From Rhizophagus irregularis (lineage: Eukaryota > Glomeromycota > Glomeromycetes > Glomerales > Glomeraceae): a DNA stretch of 64,000 nt. The stretch covers positions 5,456,001-5,520,000 of the forward strand of contig NC_089429.1 of the NCBI RefSeq assembly GCF_026210795.1. Reading direction: 5' to 3'. The notes under the pieces were generated by a model, which ran no database searches, was not told the DNA's origin, and saw nothing but the letters and a program-made list of their open reading frames with translations. This document shows, one piece after another, positions 48,327-58,494 of this stretch. Made by a program: the position numbers and the translations under genes. Position 1 is the stretch's first letter. Each line of letters opens with the position of its first letter.

Positions 48327-50240
48327 ATTCTGAATAAAAATTTTTTTTGGATTTCTTATTTTGATTAAGACTTGATTAAGATATATTTATTATAAGAATA
48401 ATAAGGAATAATTTAAGATTAATAATAAGATTTATCGAAAAGAACTTTAAAATAAAATATTATAAATTTAAATAAATACAGTGCATTTATTCAATCATTT
48501 ATTTGAGACTAAAGAATTACATTGTATCGAGCAGTAACAGCAAATTTATTCACAATTAAAATCAAGTGTCTCGATTGAATATTAAAAATTTTATTATTTT
48601 ATATATATTGTTATAATCCCCTTTTATGTTTAGCGAAAGAAAAATACGGCATTTGCATTAATATACATTAGTTATGTACACATCTTTAGTAAAAGGAAAG
48701 TATGTCAATTCTATCCATAAATATAATTCTCTAAAAATTTCCTTTAATGACGAGATTTAATGATTTTTTCATGTTATTTGATATATTGTTTTGAAAAATT
48801 TAATATTAATTCATAGTAATTTTAATATTCGATAATTCTGTTATGTAGGTAAATTTTCAGATGATTGTTATACCCTTCTGAGCCGCTTTCTTATGTATTT
48901 TTTCGGTTCCTATCTTGCATTAATGGCGTTCGTTTAGGAACAACTCATTAACTATAATTTTTAAAATGTTCCCAAACAGATCCCATTTCTCTTTTCTATT
49001 TTTCTTGTCACTCGATATGTTATTAATTGTAAGGGTATTCTGAACTGAGATAATAAACGTTGGGAAATTAGTGAATATAATTTAGCAGGGAAATTTGTTA
49101 TGATCAATCATACAGTAAAGGTATGAAAAAATGATTCGTATGGGGAAAATGAGTACTTAGATAATATGTATGAAAATATGAACACAGATAACTCTTATAT
49201 TTATGATTAAAAATTGAATATAGTAGTATTATTGTATATTTTTTGTAATTTATTGACCAGAAACAAATTTATTTTATGTTTAGAAAGTAGCGCTATATTA
49301 ATATTATTACTAGCGAATTTGGCTCTCCTAATATTTCTTCAAAAGCGTTCCACGATCGACCATCCCTAAAATTGGTACCCAGGCAGCACGCTTTGTTCCC
49401 TACCCGTGCATAGCATCATGTTATTCCAACAAACGTACAGTATTGAAGGGAGAAGAAGGGAGGAAAAAGAGAAAGAAAGGAAAAAAACTGGGTATAGGCA
49501 AGTGATGTTTATTAAAAAGTTTTTATATTTATGTGTCGTCATCAATGTATGAAAATCACTCCACATACTATTATTATATAACATTAGTATTTCTCTCGTC
49601 ATCCTTGCAGTTGGAACTGTCCCAATGAATTAGCCAGCATATATCGGATTGTGGTCGCAGTTAGACAAAACCGTGTGAATCACAATAAAAGTTTATTAGC
49701 ATATAATAGTTTAATAGTATAAATAGTTTAACAGTATAAATTTTCAAATCTCTCCGAATTTGTTATAGTTTTCATATTGAATTTAAATAACTTCTTTGAT
49801 TATAAATTTCATGGAACAACAATTTTTTTATTTTTCAATAAGAACTTAAAATGATTTGAAAATATCTAAACTGTGACAATAATGATGAGCAAAGTGCTTC
49901 AGAAGAAGAAAGTTTTATATTTGATCAACCTATAAAAAGACGTGTATAATGTAATATTTAAATTTTACCATGACACCTATTTACGGTACATATACACTTG
50001 CACGTGATACATATTACGGCGCAGTTACCAGTTACTGACTTTCCAGCGTAAGTGCGTAACCTTAAAAAAATGTCACGAAAAATCACGTGACTTTTTTTGT
50101 CACAACCGTCACCCCACTGCGTTCCATTTTCTATAAGTATCCGAGGGTAAAAACTTATTCGTCACACCTTATTCGTCACATGTGCGCATTTACCAGTTAA
50201 AATTATTTTATGTGAAGCCGGACAGACTATTCAACAGAAC
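48327..50240. other. Intergenic region downstream of the kinase
   Basis: AT-rich, with a purine-rich stretch at about 49440-49490. CACGTGA words occur at about 50001 and 50083 near the transposon remnant. No gene recognised; a minus-strand frame at 49366-49602 is low-complexity. Confidence 0.4.
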
Positions 50241-50244
50241 ATAT

Positions 50245-50405
50245 TCCCTCGAAAGGGAGAGTTATCCTACTTCTAGCTATCATCCATCACCAGGACGGAC
50301 CCGAACTTCTTTGAAGACGTTAGAACCAGCCTGATCCCCCTCCACTACCGAAAGAAGAACAGGAAGTTGTGATACGGCTTCTGATCCTTACACGGTTATG
50401 ACCCC
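50245..50405 (+). pseudogene. Short coding-like remnant, family unknown
   Basis: The stretch has near-even base composition and reads as protein in two frames one after the other: ESYPTSSYHPSPGRTRTSLK then DPPPLPKEEQEVVIRLL. It has Pro/Ser/Lys content like a real low-complexity linker, but no start, splice sites or recognised domain. It may be the edge of a gene cut by the Tc1-type insertion that follows. Confidence 0.3.
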
Positions 50406-50499
50406 GGCAAAAAGTCCCGGTCACGTGATTGTCAAACAACCCTATCATTTTCTAGTTTTTTTGCCACGCTTTTTATAATAAATGGAATTTTTGAACATG

Positions 50500-50965
50500 G
50501 AGAAGTTATAGGCGCTTGGAATGTGAAGTAACTAAAAGAAATGAAAGAAAGATTATTGAAGCCTTAACCCATCCTCAGAGTACAATTGAAATTATTTTTG
50601 CTTATAAAAATCATAGAAGAGAAACTCCTCTCTAGAACTGGCAGACCGCTCATAATAATGACCAAAGAGATGTTCGTCATTTAAAATGATAGAAAAGTAA
50701 GCCTTCAGGAATTACATGAGAATTTTGTCAATTTAACTTCAACAGACGTTTGTAAAAAAACTTTAATTACCATCATGAACAAAGGTTTCTATGGTCGTGC
50801 TGGTTTTAAACCATTTGTTAGTGAGAAATAGGAAGAAAAGACTCGCCCGGACCAAAGAACGAAAAGGATGGGTAAATGAATGGGAACGTGTGATTTGGAG
50901 TGACAAATCCAAGTTCGACTTTAGAGTTAATGGTAAAAGATTGAGCCTCAAGAAGAATACAATGT
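50500..50965 (+). pseudogene. Tc1/mariner-type transposase, broken
   Basis: Pieces in order match a Tc1-like transposase: MKERIIEALTHPQSTIE, RTGRPLI (the GRP hook between the two HTH domains), KVSLQELHENFVNL, MNKGFYGRAGFKPFVSEK, then WVNEWERVIWSDKSKFDFRV, which holds the first catalytic Asp of the DDE/D triad. The order needs three frames, contains stops, and ends soon after the first catalytic motif, so the rest of the catalytic core is missing. Clear terminal inverted repeats were not found, though TTACGTGATC and GGTCACGTGATTG words lie on either side. It is a dead piece of a plain DNA transposon. Confidence 0.8.
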
Positions 50966-52153
50966 GAGTTGTTTAAAGTCACATGGTAAAATTAGAAAGT
51001 ATACTAGGAAAAGTGTTACGTGATCTGCGTGTCATATATTTATTTACCATATTTCAGGGGTCATATAGGTAGTGTTACATAAATCGTGATAAACATTCAA
51101 AAAAAGGAAATAAAATTGTCGATTATGACAACAAATTCAGTACGGTAAATTGTCCTTCGCTAACGCTTCGGACAATTAAGGAATTACTTGTTACCATTTC
51201 TAAAGGTCTCTCTAAAAATTATTTAAGTCGATCCTTTGGATTGGATTTTTATTATTAAATTTCCAATGAAGGGAATAATAAAATTACGGTAACAAATCGC
51301 TGATGTAACACGAAAATCAACGCTATTCATATCCAATCTAAATCCAATCCAATCTCAAATCCAATCCGAATTTAATCAAATAAAATGGTGTGGTAAAGTT
51401 TTTCTTTTTATATGAAAGCACTGAGTGTATTTACAAGTTCAATTGGATTGAATTTGAATTGGGTTTCCCTAATTAGATGAGATTGAATTCAAATTCGCAA
51501 GTAAATTGGATTTTATGTAACAGGATTTTTTTTTTTATTATTATATTTGTTTGGTTTGCTTGAGGAATTCTTAGGCGCTTCCATATGATAAAATCAAGAT
51601 AAAAAATGAATAATTATTTATATGATACTAATGATAGTGTATATTGTCGATCGTGGATATTTCGACATGAAGGAACAATTTCTTTTCCACGTTTGGTCTT
51701 GAATTTTGGAAATTTCAAGCTCCAAAAAGTTATAAAAAAATTCTTTGATTCTTTATTTAAAAGCCACAGTGAGATTTCGGCGAAATTTTAATACTTAAAA
51801 TTATTAAAATACGATATCAATTCACATAATCGTAAATTAAAAAAATTCAAATTCAAAGCCAAGTATATTTTTATTACTATAATTTAAGATTTTACACTTA
51901 TCTCAAAAAAAAAAAAAAATTTGAAATTTTTGATAAATATGATCCTATATAAAAGTATTATTACTAATAATTTACAAAATATTAAATATATATTTTTGTT
52001 TGATAACCTGATCAAAAATATTAAAAAATATTTATTTACATTTTAAGAAGAGAAATTATTGAAACTAAACTCTACCCTAAGAAAGTATTTTTATTAACAA
52101 AAAAAAAATTGCACTAATTCCGCCATGAATCAAAAGTATGTTTAACTTAGTTG
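50966..52153. other. Intergenic region with a TTGTCC hairpin and AATCC repeats
   Basis: A near-palindrome ATTGTCCTTCGC...GCTTCGGACAAT lies at about 51148-51175. From 51333 to 51515 TCCAATCCAATCT-type words face CAATTGGATTG-type words in inverted order, which may be an old inverted-repeat element. No gene supported. Confidence 0.4.
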
Positions 52154-52486
52154 TTACTGATAACTGATAAAAGGAAACTGGTCAGCTCCATAATATCCAT
52201 TTATATTTTGCTGATAATTATAGCCAAATGAATGACTGTTATTTAATATTTGCAATACCTTTTCTACTATTTTCTCTATATTATCACTATGAATATTATT
52301 TGTATTATTTTGCGATTTTGCATCATCTGGTGCTACTTCGCACTTATCGAGATGAGTTTGCATTCTTTGAGGAACAGCTCGTCGAAAATATTTTGGACAG
52401 TATTTACATCGAACATGAGGATGTGGGTTTTCATGATTACCAATTACGTCAAAGTGTTCCCAAGCTGGTTTCTTTACTTTTGGCAT
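52154..52486 (-). CDS. Short BED-type zinc-finger protein
   Basis: An uninterrupted 110-residue frame. The BED finger comes first: W9, HPHVRCKYC with C27 and C30, RMQTHL with H45, then C49. The rest is Asn/Tyr/Ser-rich and ends NGYYGADQFPFISYQ. It shares its plan and several identical stretches (MPK start, HPHV, RAVP, RMQ) with the 232-residue protein at 38923-39621. BED fingers bind DNA; the catalytic part of the parent hAT transposase is absent. A cluster of TTAACCG motifs lies upstream, to the right (52.7-53.2 kb). It is probably a small DNA-binding protein, possibly kept by the host or by non-autonomous elements. A single exon starting at the first ATG. Confidence 0.6.
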   Translation of the reverse strand: MPKVKKPAWEHFDVIGNHENPHPHVRCKYCPKYFRRAVPQRMQTHLDKCEVAPDDAKSQNNTNNIHSDNIEKIVEKVLQILNNSHSFGYNYQQNINGYYGADQFPFISYQ

Positions 52487-52704
52487 TTGGTAATAGTGCT
52501 GTACTTAAAAATAAAGGTATTTTGTAATATAGATAAGAGTTAAAAATTTTGTAAGTTCTTTTTTTTTGTTTTCGTTAATTGACAGAATTTGTCAATTTAT
52601 GGATAAAAAATAATCAAAAAAGAAGTATTTATATAAACTTTACTTTTGATCAAAAAGGCGTCTGTTTGTATGATTTATGAATAAGATTGAACGCGATAAT
52701 AAAA

Positions 52705-53215
52705 TATTTTGGTTAATTTAACCGTTAATATTTACCGTTAAACGCCAGTTAACGTCAATTAACCTTGATGACAAAACTTTAAAATCCAGATTTTTCATAC
52801 GAATCAATTACCGCATCTATAATTAGTTAAATAATAAAGTTAGAGACTTATTGTAGAAAATTAATTGTTCATTTTTTTCTTAAATCCCATTGGTGATTGT
52901 ATCATGGCTTCCTTTAAACGTTTAGTATCAAATTATTTCTTGTGATATTTATTTATTTTACAGAATATAGATTAGCCAAAAATGGTTCTTTCCATCATTA
53001 TAATTATTGATATAAATAAAGCGCACGAAACAAATGCACGAAATAATTTGGCGTTTTTTTTTTAAAAAAAATTAACTGTTAAATTAACTGTAGATCGGCA
53101 AATTTACCGTCAAAATCGTTAAATTAACCGTTAAATTGCGTTAAATTAAGTTAAATTGACCGCAATTAAATCAAATGTTAACCGTCAATTAACTGTAAAT
53201 TAACCATTGTGCGAT
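52705..53215. repeat. Cluster of TTAACCGTTAA-type motifs upstream of the second BED-finger gene
   Basis: TTAACCGTTAATATTTACCG, CCAGTTAACGTCAATTAACC, TTAAATTAACTGTAG, TTAAATTAACCGTTAAATTG, AATGTTAACCGTCAATTAAC and AAATTAACCATTG follow each other with spacers. There are at least eight TTAAC/GTTAA words of this kind. It starts about 220 bases upstream of the BED-finger start at 52486 (minus strand). Confidence 0.6.
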
Positions 53216-54860
53216 TTAAAAAAAAAGATAAGGCCACTCAAACTTGTTTGTTTGTTTAACGTACTATTTTTTTAAAAAAAAATCTAAATTTTGATAATCA
53301 TACAAAATATGCCCCCTTAATTCCCGAATTTTTCCAAAATTTCCAAACTTTATTATTTATTTCGCTTAGTTTGGAAAAGTTTAAGAATACTGGAATTTAA
53401 AAATAAATAAAGAAAAAAAGATTCTTAGAACTTAAATTCTGTTTCTAACGCCATGAAAATTTACGTCAGAATCAATCATATATTGAAAGTGTAAATAGGC
53501 TGAACAATGTTTAGTTATTTTAATACTGTTTTTGTAGATTTCTTCTCCATTATTGACAAAAGTATAAATAATAATGATTAATCAAATGAATTAAATGAAA
53601 AAACTATACTTTAGAATCTCTGTAAATCAATATTCAAAATTAATATTAAGCGCAGCCGTGAAAATCAATGATACTCCACAGTTCCCCGTGAAATAACTAA
53701 CTCTCAAAGGATAAACCTGGGAGCACAAATTTTGAGCGGGCGGACGGACCGCGAAACTTTTTCATAAAAATAAATAGTTCCTTCGTTACACGCCGGATAC
53801 ACGAAAATGTCTAGATGATACGAATGAAGCTTTCTTGTCAGCCAAATTATAGTGTACACTAGTGGACTATTCTAATGAATAAACGTGAAATTGGAATGAT
53901 TGGTAATTACACATTCCTAATTTAGTGAATATCGATCTGTATGGTCCCAGCTAAACCGATTTAATATTCTTTCAACTTTCAAGTATCAACTAGCAACGTT
54001 TCTCACGCCAATTATAATACATCGAAAAACACGGCTCCGAGATGACTTCTGACCCCACGCATGGCATTAGTGGCAATTTGATATACACTTCAACAAACTT
54101 TTCTCACTATATAATATACTATATGGCAACAAAATAAGTTTCAAATTTAGTTCTTATAACATCACACTATTCTAATTTCAAGTTCATTTACCATTTACAA
54201 GAACATAGAAAAAGAAGTTGATAAGAGAATTTGGTGAATCTTTTCAGGTAATATTATTATCTGAGTTTTTTCACAGTAGAACTGCTTAAATTTATTTAAT
54301 AAAATGTGTTTTATGTAAAATCATGAGAATAATTTTCTCTATAGACAAGTAGGAGACTCCATCACATTCTCGTTCCGATCCTTCGAATCTTATAACAGTC
54401 TGAGACGCAGTAGCGACACTTAATCTTCCAGAATGACAAAACTTGGTTATATTAGCCAATCAATTTGGGAACATCGATTTAATGAAACAATGGCATGGAA
54501 TATCCCCTCTTGTCACATGTGCCCTGGCAGAATCTTCTGAAATGCAGAAAACCTGAAAATAAAAATACTTTGCCCATATATTTTATGCACGAAAAATCTG
54601 AAAACTGCTTTATGTATCAGGTGCCAGAAGTTAACCGACTTCATGAATACAAGGCGTTACAATGATTCCTATATGGCATGGCTGGCGAAAAAATTGTAAG
54701 TCAAACTGACGCAAAGGCGCTAATCATATTGCAGCTTATATTCTTCATGTTACATTGAAATTTATCATTTAGTTATTTGATAATAATTGTAATTTATTTT
54801 AAACGATAATTTCTTTTGATGGGTCTAGATCAAAAGACTGACAAACAAAAACGCGAATGC
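53216..54860. other. Intergenic region, nothing firm
   Basis: The part from about 53.64 to 54.72 kb is richer in G and C and less repetitive than usual for a spacer here, so an unrecognised non-coding RNA or a decayed gene is possible. I could not define either. Confidence 0.35.
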
Positions 54861-54922
54861 AGCGGTTTGTCCTAGTACAATTTAATATATTAATATATTA
54901 AATTGTACTAGGACAAACCGCT
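54861..54922. repeat. Perfect 62-bp palindrome
   Basis: Two exact 31-base arms without a spacer, centred between 54891 and 54892. The left arm starts AGCGGTTTGTCCTAGTACAA. Beyond the arms the match continues with one indel (AATGC against TGCAT). The inner part is an (A/T)-only core, so a cruciform could open easily. The GTCCTAG...CTAGGAC words recur in the tandem repeats that follow. Confidence 0.95.
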
Positions 54923-54938
54923 TGCATCAGACTAAAAT

Positions 54939-55075
54939 GTCCTAGGTCATTATAGTCTATTGATTAATATGTACTAGGACATTATAATCTATCAATTAAT
55001 ATGTACTAAGACATAATAGTCTATCAATTAATACGTCCTAAGACATAATAAATCATTGACTAATTTGTCCTAAAG
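54939..55075. repeat. 32-bp tandem repeat, four units plus a partial one
   Basis: Units start at 54939, 54971, 55003 and 55035, with a partial unit at 55067. Each starts GTCCTA or GTACTA and ends TTAATAT or a close variant, for example GTACTAGGACATTATAATCT then ATCAATTAATAT. Neighbouring units differ at several bases. No spacers separate the units, so this is a minisatellite and not a CRISPR array. Confidence 0.9.
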
Positions 55076-55178
55076 TTGGGGTCCGCTTTTCCTGTTTGTG
55101 ACTTATTGGTCAGTAAATATGGGTGTGATGTGCGCCTATTTGGTTGTCTTTAGGATGCCGAAAAAAAGGTGACGGGTA

Positions 55179-55464
55179 GCACAGTAAATTCGTGATTAAT
55201 TTCGGCCAACACTATTTCTTAATTCTGGCCGATCTTTAGAGCATGTGATTTGGAGGATCCAGCTTGGCGCCATGGTAGCGACCTGGTAGTATCCTGGAGC
55301 TGTCATGGAACTAGTGAGGAACTGGCAAGGAACTAGAGTGATTCTATTAGTTCGCCAGTTTCAGGCCAGCTTGGATGCCAGCTTGAATGCCGAGTTATTT
55401 ATGTCAAAAGATCTGGCCGAAATTATGGAATAGTGCTGGCCAAAATTAACAAAATTTACTGCGC
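55179..55464. mobile_element. 286-bp MITE of the GGCCAGAATT / CAGCTTGG family
   Basis: The left end GCACAGTAAATT, then TTAATTTCGGCCAACACTAT and TTAATTCTGGCCGATCTTT, is mirrored at the right end (AAAGATCTGGCCGAAATTAT, then GTGCTGGCCAAAATTAAC, then AATTTACTGCGC). The arms are about 60 bp. The middle carries GGAACTGGCAAGGAACTAG words and TAGTTCGCCAGTTTC. A diverged relative lies at 30502-31043. Non-coding. Confidence 0.7.
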
Positions 55465-55649
55465 CTTACTGCGTCATGATCACGTGTTCAGTTCCTCGCC
55501 AGTTCCAGGCACTTTCCCGTCACTTTCAAGTAACTTTTGAGTAACTTTCGAGGGCCTGGTTTGGTGGTCAGTTGGTTAGAGGATCAGAGGTGTAATTTGC
55601 ATTATATTAATCCGCCCATATATTTTCCTTCTTGATTGCCAATCTCTTA

Positions 55650-55835
55650 ATTGCCGGATGAGGCACGAAGTGCCGAATTTGCAATCCATCATCTATTTGC
55701 TAAAGATGTGTTGCAATCCATTCACTCACTTTTTGATTGCCGGTGAGGCACGAAGTGCCGATGTTGTGCCATTCTTGCAATCCTGCCTTTCGTGACCCTT
55801 TTGATTGCTGAGGATGAGGCACAAAGTGCCGAATT
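55650..55835. repeat. Three copies of a GGATGAGGCACGAAGTGCCGA hairpin-bearing repeat
   Basis: GATTGCC or GATTGCT, then GATGAGGCAC-GAA-GTGCCGA, occurs at about 55650, 55733 and 55802; the third has ACAAAG in the loop region. Each copy contains GGCAC facing GTGCC, a tight perfect stem. The units are roughly 70-85 bp apart and lie just before the virus-like element. They could be regulatory or structural. I know of no named element that matches. Confidence 0.65.
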
Positions 55836-55920
55836 AGTTCAGGCTATATTGCTTTCATACCTTTTTTCGTGTATTCTCCTGAGACTTTCTGCCTTCCCAA
55901 TCTCTTTCCTGCCTATCGGC

Positions 55921-55986
55921 GGTAGTACACCAAAGCATAATTTCTTATTTTCTTTCCTATATATTATTCTACTTTGGTGTACTACC
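55921..55986. repeat. 15-bp perfect inverted repeat with a 36-base loop
   Basis: GGTAGTACACCAAAG at 55921-55935 and CTTTGGTGTACTACC at 55972-55986 pair exactly. GGGTACTACTAC and GGGTACTACCAC words recur at about 56062 and 56112. It sits at the left approach of the virus-like element and could mark or lie near its terminus. Confidence 0.75.
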
Positions 55987-56375
55987 AAATTTATACCCTA
56001 GTTTTCGCCCGAGCCTTCCTAGAACTCTTTCTCGTATAGTTACTACTCTGGGATACTTTGGGGTACTACTACATCGATTATTTTTAGGCATTATTATATT
56101 GATTACTTTTGGGTACTACCACTGACCCAGTGTTTTGCCAGCAAGCATATTCGCTCAAAATTATATAAAATTTTTATTTTGAACTTTCCTAGTTTCTCTG
56201 TTATTTTATACTGCTTTCTTGCATATACACCATACTTCTTGCGCAAAAAAAAAATGGCTTAAAAAATATATGAATTATATGGATAAGTACTCTTAGCTGA
56301 AATTGCCACACCTCCGCTAGAATACTTATAATATTATTTATATATTTTTTTCTCGTGCAATAATACCGGCTAACT

Positions 56376-56699
56376 TCAATTTCTATCTTCGAACTTCTGA
56401 CCTCCGATCATATAACCCGGCCTCGGATATGCCCAGAGGTGTAAATCGCTAGTCTGAATGTATCGGTCACTTTTTTCTTTCGACTTGGCGCTCCATGAAT
56501 TCCATATTTTTTTCCCGACCACAATCCATATAATTTCAAGAAGTAGTAAGGTGAGTATAGAATATATTATTATCGGCGACATCAAGGAGCTCGCAAGTAT
56601 AGGAGCAGTTGCTTTTGGTAAAGGCACCGCTTCTGCGCTACCTACAGAAATTAATTGAGACGATGGATTAAGAGCAGAAGGTTGTGATGAATCATTCAT
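56376..56699 (-). CDS. Small single-pass membrane protein of the virus-like element
   Basis: A 107-residue frame with one strong membrane segment (SPIIIYSILTLLLLEIIWIV, about residues 41-60), a Ser/Pro/Ala-rich outer part before it and a basic part after it. The start overlaps the stop of the preceding coiled-coil frame by four bases, a compact layout common in viruses. I recognise no family. A minor membrane or envelope-associated role is conceivable but unproven. Confidence 0.45.
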   Translation of the reverse strand: MNDSSQPSALNPSSQLISVGSAEAVPLPKATAPILASSLMSPIIIYSILTLLLLEIIWIVVGKKIWNSWSAKSKEKSDRYIQTSDLHLWAYPRPGYMIGGQKFEDRN

Positions 56700-57361
56700 A
56701 GGCGGGGCGGAGTATTTACTTTATTATCTTTCTTTGACACTAACTGGTTGCGTAGCAATCTATTTTCCTCCATCAATTTTAATTGTTCTGAAGACCGAAT
56801 ATCCAGCTCCCGTTTGTATATGCTATCTGACGACTCTATCCCTTTTCCCATACATTCTATTGTATATTCTTTTGAACTAAGATCCTCATTTGCTCGTTTC
56901 AATTCAAGCCTGAGAGAATCAATCTCTTTAGGATCGGATGAACTTATTTGGACTGGCTCCTCTATCACCCCTCCCATTACATCCAAATCATGATATGTAC
57001 GCTCTAGATCTATGTCCTCTAACTTACCTTCCAATTCACGTATTTTAGTTTCAAGAGATAGAATTGTAACCTTGTCAGCGGACGAAGCTTTCTGGGCCAA
57101 AGTTGCCTCTCTCTTTAGTGTTTTAATATTTGATTTAAGCGATTTGATTTCGGCAGTATATTTGGCTTCAAGCTCACGTCGACTCTCAGAATGAGACTTC
57201 CGTTCAGAAATAAGTTGGGATCTAACTTTAGCGCTGGACGCATTTAACTGGCTAATCTTATTTCCAATATCCTCCTCTCGCTCCAAATACTCTGAATTTT
57301 TAGCCAACAACTTTTCACAAAGATCATTAATTTCGGCTTTAGAACTAAGAGTGGTATACAA
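56696..57361 (-). CDS. Coiled-coil protein of the virus-like element
   Basis: About 221 residues, rich in Leu, Glu, Lys and Ser, with heptad-like runs (LSLETKIRELEGKLED, LRLELKRANEDLSSKEY). It should form long coiled coils and probably a structural or scaffolding partner. The N-terminal motif KAEINDLCEKLLAKNSEYL has a duplicated relative at 58.27-58.36 kb. The first in-frame start is uncertain. No named family. Confidence 0.5.
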   Translation of the reverse strand: MYTTLSSKAEINDLCEKLLAKNSEYLEREEDIGNKISQLNASSAKVRSQLISERKSHSESRRELEAKYTAEIKSLKSNIKTLKREATLAQKASSADKVTILSLETKIRELEGKLEDIDLERTYHDLDVMGGVIEEPVQISSSDPKEIDSLRLELKRANEDLSSKEYTIECMGKGIESSDSIYKRELDIRSSEQLKLMEENRLLRNQLVSKKDNKVNTPPRL

Positions 57362-57711
57362 TTTTTTTTTGAGCTCTTGCTCATACGCACTACCAAGCCG
57401 ATATCCTCTATTTTTATATCTTTCAATGTATGCACATTGGACATAATCTTGGCATGGTTATATAGCAGAAAAAAAAAATGCGCGTAACTAAATTTCATCT
57501 ATAGGGCATTTTTTTTATTTTTTCTTGTCAAAATAAAATATCAAATATTCTTTATTGAGAAACATCACTTTTCATCATTTTTTATCATTTTTCATTGTTT
57601 TTTATCGTTCAAAAACCATAAATATTGTTTTTTATCGTTCAAAAAACATAAATATTGTTTTTTATATTTTTTTATCATTCTAAAATATTGCTAGAAATTA
57701 CTGGAGGAATT

Positions 57712-58257
57712 ATGCCTAGCCGATTTTTAAAAACTCATTATCGACGAGGTGCTAGTGTTTTAACGCCTGAGCAGATCGAAAAAATTAGATGCCTTAAAAA
57801 TAAGGTTCCTGCGTATATGATAGTAAGGAACTACCATATTAATAAAGATCGCGTCTCCGATATATGGGATGATTGTGAACGTCTACAACAGAGTGGGGAA
57901 TATGTATTAGCAGATATGTTACCGGAGCCATCAAACCATGACGATATAGTTCACTTTAAGAACGATCCTTTAGGTGTTTCAAATATTTCCTCAGAGAATC
58001 ACAATGAATATGATATCGTTTCCGATAGCAAGAAAAAAAAGACTGGAGGAAAGAAACCCAAGTCCAAGTCTGTTAGAATCTCTGAACCATCTATTACCCA
58101 GAATCAGCCAACGCCTACAAGCCCGGAGAGTTCAGAAGGTTTAAATATTAGCAGAGAGGATCTGAATGCATTTTATGAAAAAGAAGCTAAGAGAGACGAA
58201 AAAAATAAAGCAGAGGTGAATAGACGTCTAGCCGTGTATAAGATATTCCCCATTTAG
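57712..58257 (+). CDS. Basic HTH-like DNA-binding protein of the virus-like element
   Basis: From the ATG at 57712 the frame gives 181 residues starting MPSRFLKTHYRRGASVLTPE. Residues about 18-55 (LTPEQIEKIRCLKNK, then VRNYHINKDRVSDIW) look like a helix-turn-helix of the kind found in resolvases and homeodomain-like proteins. A Lys-rich stretch (KKKKTGGKKPKSKS) at about residues 105-118 could be a nuclear signal. The C-terminus is charged. It is the only plus-strand gene in this half of the element. It may regulate or organise the element's DNA; this is inferred from sequence alone. Confidence 0.5.
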   Translation: MPSRFLKTHYRRGASVLTPEQIEKIRCLKNKVPAYMIVRNYHINKDRVSDIWDDCERLQQSGEYVLADMLPEPSNHDDIVHFKNDPLGVSNISSENHNEYDIVSDSKKKKTGGKKPKSKSVRISEPSITQNQPTPTSPESSEGLNISREDLNAFYEKEAKRDEKNKAEVNRRLAVYKIFPI

Positions 58258-58269
58258 TTTATCATAGCG

Positions 58270-58360
58270 TACTAATAATTTCTCACACAATTCATTAAGA
58301 TCCTCTTTAGACTTAAGAGCGCTAAATAACATTTTTTCAAGCTCCTCATAACTCACTTTT
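58270..58360 (-). repeat. Duplicated fragment of the coiled-coil gene start
   Basis: The minus strand reads YEELEKMLFSALKSKEDLNE then LCEKLLVRYDKL, clearly related to the start region of the coiled-coil frame near 57.3-57.4 kb. It is only a fragment and marks an old local duplication inside the element. Confidence 0.55.
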
Positions 58361-58494
58361 TTTTTAATGCGCCATCCTCACTTAAGTCCTGCGAAATGCA
58401 GTCTGGAATCATGGAATTATACTTCTCCGCTAATTAATTACGTCGTATTTCGGCGAATGGACCAATTCACTATTTATTATAAAATTACTATGAA

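Noticed and set aside
54939-55075. Regular 32-bp repeats as a possible CRISPR array
   Set aside because: Units are directly adjacent with no unique spacers, units differ from each other, and the genome is eukaryotic.
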